Below, one piece after another: positions 59,860-64,000 of a DNA stretch of 64,000 nucleotides. The stretch comes from Scatophagus argus (lineage: Eukaryota; Chordata; Actinopteri; Scatophagidae). The notes under the pieces were generated by a model. That model worked only from the letters and a program-made list of their open reading frames with translations. It did no database searches and was not told where the DNA came from. Made by a program: the position numbers and the translations under genes. Each line of letters begins with the position of its first letter. Positions within the stretch are counted from its first letter, which is position 1. The stretch is taken from assembly GCF_020382885.2 (NCBI RefSeq), contig NC_058499.1, positions 13,253,872 through 13,317,871 of the forward strand, given 5' to 3'.

Positions 59860-60040
59860 TACACATACTGAATTTGACTTCTGCATTTAACCCATCCTTA
59901 GTTGAACACATGCAACAACCAGCAAATTACATGCAGTGAAACACACACAGGAGCAGTGGGCGGCGTCAAGCGCCCGGGGAGCATATTGGGGGGTTAAGTG
60001 CCTTGCTCAAGGGCACATCCACCGGCTAATGAAGGGGGGG
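59860..60040. mobile_element. Dispersed teleost repeat fragment
   Basis: It contains TTCTGCATTTAACCCATCCT, GGAGCAGTGGGCGGCGTCA, GCGCCCGGGGAGCA and TTAAGTGCCTTGCTCAAGGG in the order typical of a very abundant fish repeat. Class and boundaries are not certain. Confidence 0.5.
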
Positions 60041-61651
60041 GGCATTTTTTCGCATTCAGTGATCAGCCATGGCATCTGTCGGCAGTTTAAGTTTCAGATA
60101 GTTTCAGAGAAGTTTCATTTAAACTTCTTCTTTTTAACCACAACCGGGCGGAAGAGATTCGGCAGGACAGTTACATCACAGAGACACACCCCAGATAATG
60201 GTCTGAACAAGTGAAAACCCCTTTTTACTGCTCTAGAAAAGACACAAATTTCCGCCTAAAACCCAGTATGCTCTTTACCCTGATTACCTACAATTTTTGT
60301 TATGTGCATACACAATGTGATGCCAGCTCAAAATGTCATTATGAGTGATCTGTGCTAACACATTCACACACAGAGATACAGCCCAGACTGATGAATATTT
60401 CCTTGACTGTAAATAAGGCCTGATGTGGTGATGTGGGCAGCTTTGGAAACTGAAGGCCTTGTTTCATGTTGCCTCTTCCTGTGTGTAAATGGGGGTTTCC
60501 TTACTGAATGTCACTACCTGGAAACAAACAGTTTTACTGCCCTGCCCCCCCCAGTCTCACACTGCTGGTATCTGAAGTCTTATTTCAGGGCCAGATGTTT
60601 CTGTTATCGCCACAGGGTTTCCCATCGTTCATGTACACATGTGTCTATGTAGGTCTGCATGTGAGGCCCCTTTCTTTCTTTCTTTTTTTTTTAGGCCTCT
60701 GAGGGACTTCATTTTGAACAGGACAGTGCAGTTATCTGAAAACCATGGTGACAAGAGAGGTCTTCCTGTAAGTGAGGGCAGGTCTTAAAACTGATGATAG
60801 TGCTCTTGAGCACACAGCACAACATTTGTGCTCAATTTTTGTGCACTTTTGTTTGTGAAGTAAACTGACATGAAAGGGGATTGGAAATTCACACCAAGAA
60901 AGTGATTTATTCATTGCTGTTGTGAAAAATCTTAAGTCCTACTTAACATCACACCAGTACAGGAAAAGAGTAGATGGTAAATAATTGCATGTAATTGTAG
61001 TGTACATAAACAGCAACCCCACATGTGTGACCTACTTCTGAATGACTGGAGGTTTTCACAAGCACTACACCCACCATATGCTGAAGCTGCCCTTGATTAA
61101 ATCTGAAAAACTCGTTGAAATCTTCCATGCTTCTCCTTTAACATGAACCCCATCATTTCTTTCCTTCTCACTCGTCCCAAATAGACTTAATGCATTCTTT
61201 CCACTCTGTTTTCTCCCTCATGTCTGACCCAGAGATAGTTTAGGGCATAAAACCTCACTGCACTGGTGGAGAAACCACAAGATAAAACTCTGCTCTGTGA
61301 GTAGTATTCCACATTTATGACATTTGTTTTGGAAAAAATTGCCAATTCGGTCACTGTAAGCAATTTTGTGTATTTCTGTGCATGCATGCATTTGTGTGTG
61401 CACTGTAAAGAGGGTGGGCGCAAGCGGTTAGCATAGCTTTGATAAAGCTGGGGGCTATGTTGGATTTATTTATTTTTAAATAAAACTTGTGTGACGCTCC
61501 CACTGTCAGCCTGTCTGTCTCCGAGATGTGTTCACCAGTTCTTGGGGTAACGTAATGCATTCAGCTTTTCCCTGTGAGTGTTCATCCAAAGTTCAGCTAA
61601 TTCAATCACTGGTCGATGACTCACACCACAGTGTCCCTTTCTGCACAGATG

Positions 61652-61660
<9 letters not shown>

Positions 61661-61710
<50 letters not shown>
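61661..61710. repeat. (AC)25 microsatellite
   Basis: The longest uninterrupted dinucleotide run in the window: 25 perfect AC units. Confidence 0.95.
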
Positions 61711-61713
<3 letters not shown>

Positions 61714-63172
61714 TACCATGGTGCCTGGCTGGATGAGGTTTATGCGGTCAGTGCTACGTCAGCCTCTCAGTGCACTTGTGAAACGATCTCTTGTTCGCCA
61801 GCTTCATTACCGACTCACACTCTCTTGTTTCTCTGTTTTTTTTATCAGCTGATGCACATCTGTTGTCATTCACAGTTTTCTTGTTTATATTATCTGTTTG
61901 GGGTGTCTCTTACAGAAAGGCATGAAATGCAGTCTGGAGCAACAGTAATTAAATAAATCTCACCTTTTCAGGGCTGCTCTCATTTCCGTGATTGCTTACT
62001 GAAATAGCACCTGAAAGGCTTTTGCCGCTAATTTTATTATATCAGAGTTTCTTTTCCTCTTGTCTGTCACCAAACATTCCTACCAGCCGAGAATTTGACC
62101 ATGAATTCATTCTATTCAAATTGAAAACGCACTCAAGTGGAGTGGAAGAGAAAATGACAGGCTTCACATCACTGCCTGCGTTTGCATGCCTGTGTGTGTG
62201 TCTGTGTTTGCATGTGTTTGAATGTCATGCATGAGGGCATGCAAAAAGATCAAGATACAGTAATTTAACTGCAGTCAGTGGATATTGTCACTGAGCCTGT
62301 TATTACTGGTAAAGCCACTCCGATTTATAGAGCTTTACCGTACAGAGCCTTTCCACTTAGCCTAATGCCTACCAAGAGGAATGAGACCAGATGGCTTTGT
62401 TACAGTACAGTGAGGGTGAAATATCCACAGAGTAAGACATAAGTGCCCACTACTTACATGTCTATTTTATCACATGGACCACACAGTAAATTAATGTGTA
62501 GCAAAGATATAAACTTTTGCCAAACTTATGACTGATATGCCACACATATTCATATTATTCTTTGGGTACACAAATGAAGTAGTACATTATTCCCTGTACA
62601 AATACAGAACTTAAAAGCTGTTTTTATACTTGGGCATATGCACACATGCAATACAAACAACCTCAAATACCTCACGGATCCTTGAGCGACATTCATGTTT
62701 GTTAATCATAAACTGTGTAAGAAACAAAGCAGGTGGAACGGAGGTGAGCTGGCCGGGGTAAACCCCTACAGGAAAGACGGGCAACATACCCGGGAAATAA
62801 AGTATCTGTCTTTTTGTCCGTCCGTCTGTCTGCTTGTTTGTGTGAATAAGCTGAATAAGCGGGATTTCTAACACAGAGAGCAGGAAGGCCCTTCCAACAA
62901 CACCGTGAGCACAGGAAATCAAGGTCAGTGTGACAATTGTGTGTGAGTCAGAGAAAGACAGAGGAGGTTCTGTACTCACTTTACCCCCTGGTGCATCATA
63001 ATCTCTCCCATTTTATCCTCGGTGGAAGAGAGGACAAAAAAAGCAAGCTCATATTGTTTTAATGTCCCTCATTGGGATAGAAAGGCTCCAGTTGCCGCAC
63101 ATTCAGTGCTCTTTGTGCTGATAAAACAACTCTTAGAGAACCACATGTAGCAGATGTTCTCGGTTTCCTTTT

Positions 63173-63173
<1 letters not shown>

Positions 63174-63203
<30 letters not shown>
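63174..63203. repeat. (GT)n microsatellite
   Basis: A GT run of about 15 units. Confidence 0.9.
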
Positions 63204-63206
<3 letters not shown>

Positions 63207-64000
63207 CCATGTGCTTGTGGAACACAGGCATAGTTAAAGATGTTAATCCTTTAAAAGCATCTGAAACGCTGTACTGCGTTAGTAAAGCTTAATACAAGTT
63301 GTAGTTTGGTTAACTCACTCTGCGTGTTGTTCCACCCTCCACCACCAGCACAGAAACCCCCCGCCCCATTATGAACAGTAGGACAAAAATAATGTTTTTT
63401 TTTTAAATATTAAAGTATGTAATTTTTTTAGTAGAACCCTGAAATAAAGTATGAACCTGAAAATGAGCATGATGTATTTAAATACATCTAATTTATAATT
63501 TAATGCAAAGCATGGGATAGTAGATATAATCTATACTGTGTATTTACGAGCCAGTAAAATAAAGGTCACATCTCTGAAACTTTAAAATTTATACTTTTTG
63601 GTGTGTCAAATTCTGTCATGTTTGAGGCTGTAGCTCATTAGCTCATGTTTTTAGCTCATGTTTTTGTGAGATGTTTTTATCACCCCACCCCCACCCCAAA
63701 ATCCATTCTTTGTAATGTTATCAGACGGGGTTAGAAAACAAAAAGCAGAGAGACTGACTGCAGATGCAAAAGCTTTGTTTGATGCATGCCAGCGCTTTGT
63801 TACATACCCGCTCCTATAGGTCTGCTGGCATACAGGACTACGCTCAAACACACACTTACATTTGGCCATGCATGCGGACACACAGTGTACACACTCAATC
63901 ACATTATTAGTCAGGCACTCAACTCCATCCTTTTACCAATTTGTAGCCCTTCACCCCTCCCAGGGCCTTGCCCCAAGACTCATCGCCAAGGTAACCGCCA

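Larger units (their letters stand above)
60050..64000. other. Non-coding right end of the window
   Basis: No exon was recognised on either strand. It holds a 50-base (AC)n run at 61661-61710 and a GT run at 63174-63203. The open frames are short and without family motifs. Confidence 0.5.

Noticed and set aside
59936-60214. A 92-residue open frame
   Set aside because: It begins within a dispersed teleost repeat and has no protein-family features.

Overview
The window is vertebrate nuclear DNA, most likely from a ray-finned (teleost) fish. Genes are split by GT-AG introns, long stretches are non-coding, CA/GT microsatellites are frequent, and several dispersed repeats have the look of common fish DNA transposons and LINE tails. 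Four protein-coding genes can be assembled exon by exon with continuous reading frames.

Left third (about 3.4-21 kb, + strand): a zinc-finger homeobox gene of the ZFHX family, best called zfhx2. It has ten coding exons, 2842 residues, many C2H2 fingers and four homeodomains, with a probable non-coding first exon near 3.6-3.9 kb and a 2.9 kb 3' UTR. About 8.6 kb of non-coding DNA follows. It holds enhancer-like AT-rich blocks and a striking group of palindromic NFI-type sites (24.97-25.76 kb).

Middle (29.7-38.8 kb): a nine-exon photolyase/cryptochrome-superfamily gene (+ strand, 882 residues) that I cannot place in the usual animal classes. Ahead of the photolyase domain it has a helical-looking segment, a textbook ubiquitin-interacting motif and a basic nuclear-localisation-like stretch. 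Its flavin pocket carries Asp where photolyases have Asn. Its 3' end almost touches that of gcsh (- strand, five exons, mitochondrial glycine cleavage H protein). One gcsh intron contains an internally deleted Tc1/mariner-type element.

Right part (40.4-64 kb): fam107b (- strand, three coding exons, 134 residues) with one probable 5' UTR exon at 45.3 kb and a possible distal promoter at 57 kb. An E-box and two overlapping D-boxes lie about 0.5 kb upstream of the proximal exon. The region from 58.6 to 60.1 kb is a pile-up of mobile-element fragments, including one repeat inserted in another. The last 4 kb show no gene.

The genes are not an operon and share no obvious pathway. The best leads for something undescribed are the UIM-bearing, plant-cryptochrome-like photolyase with D-box-like sites in its first intron, the circadian/light-type motif pair near fam107b, and the NFI palindrome cluster. 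All family assignments were made by eye from remembered family features; no database search was run.
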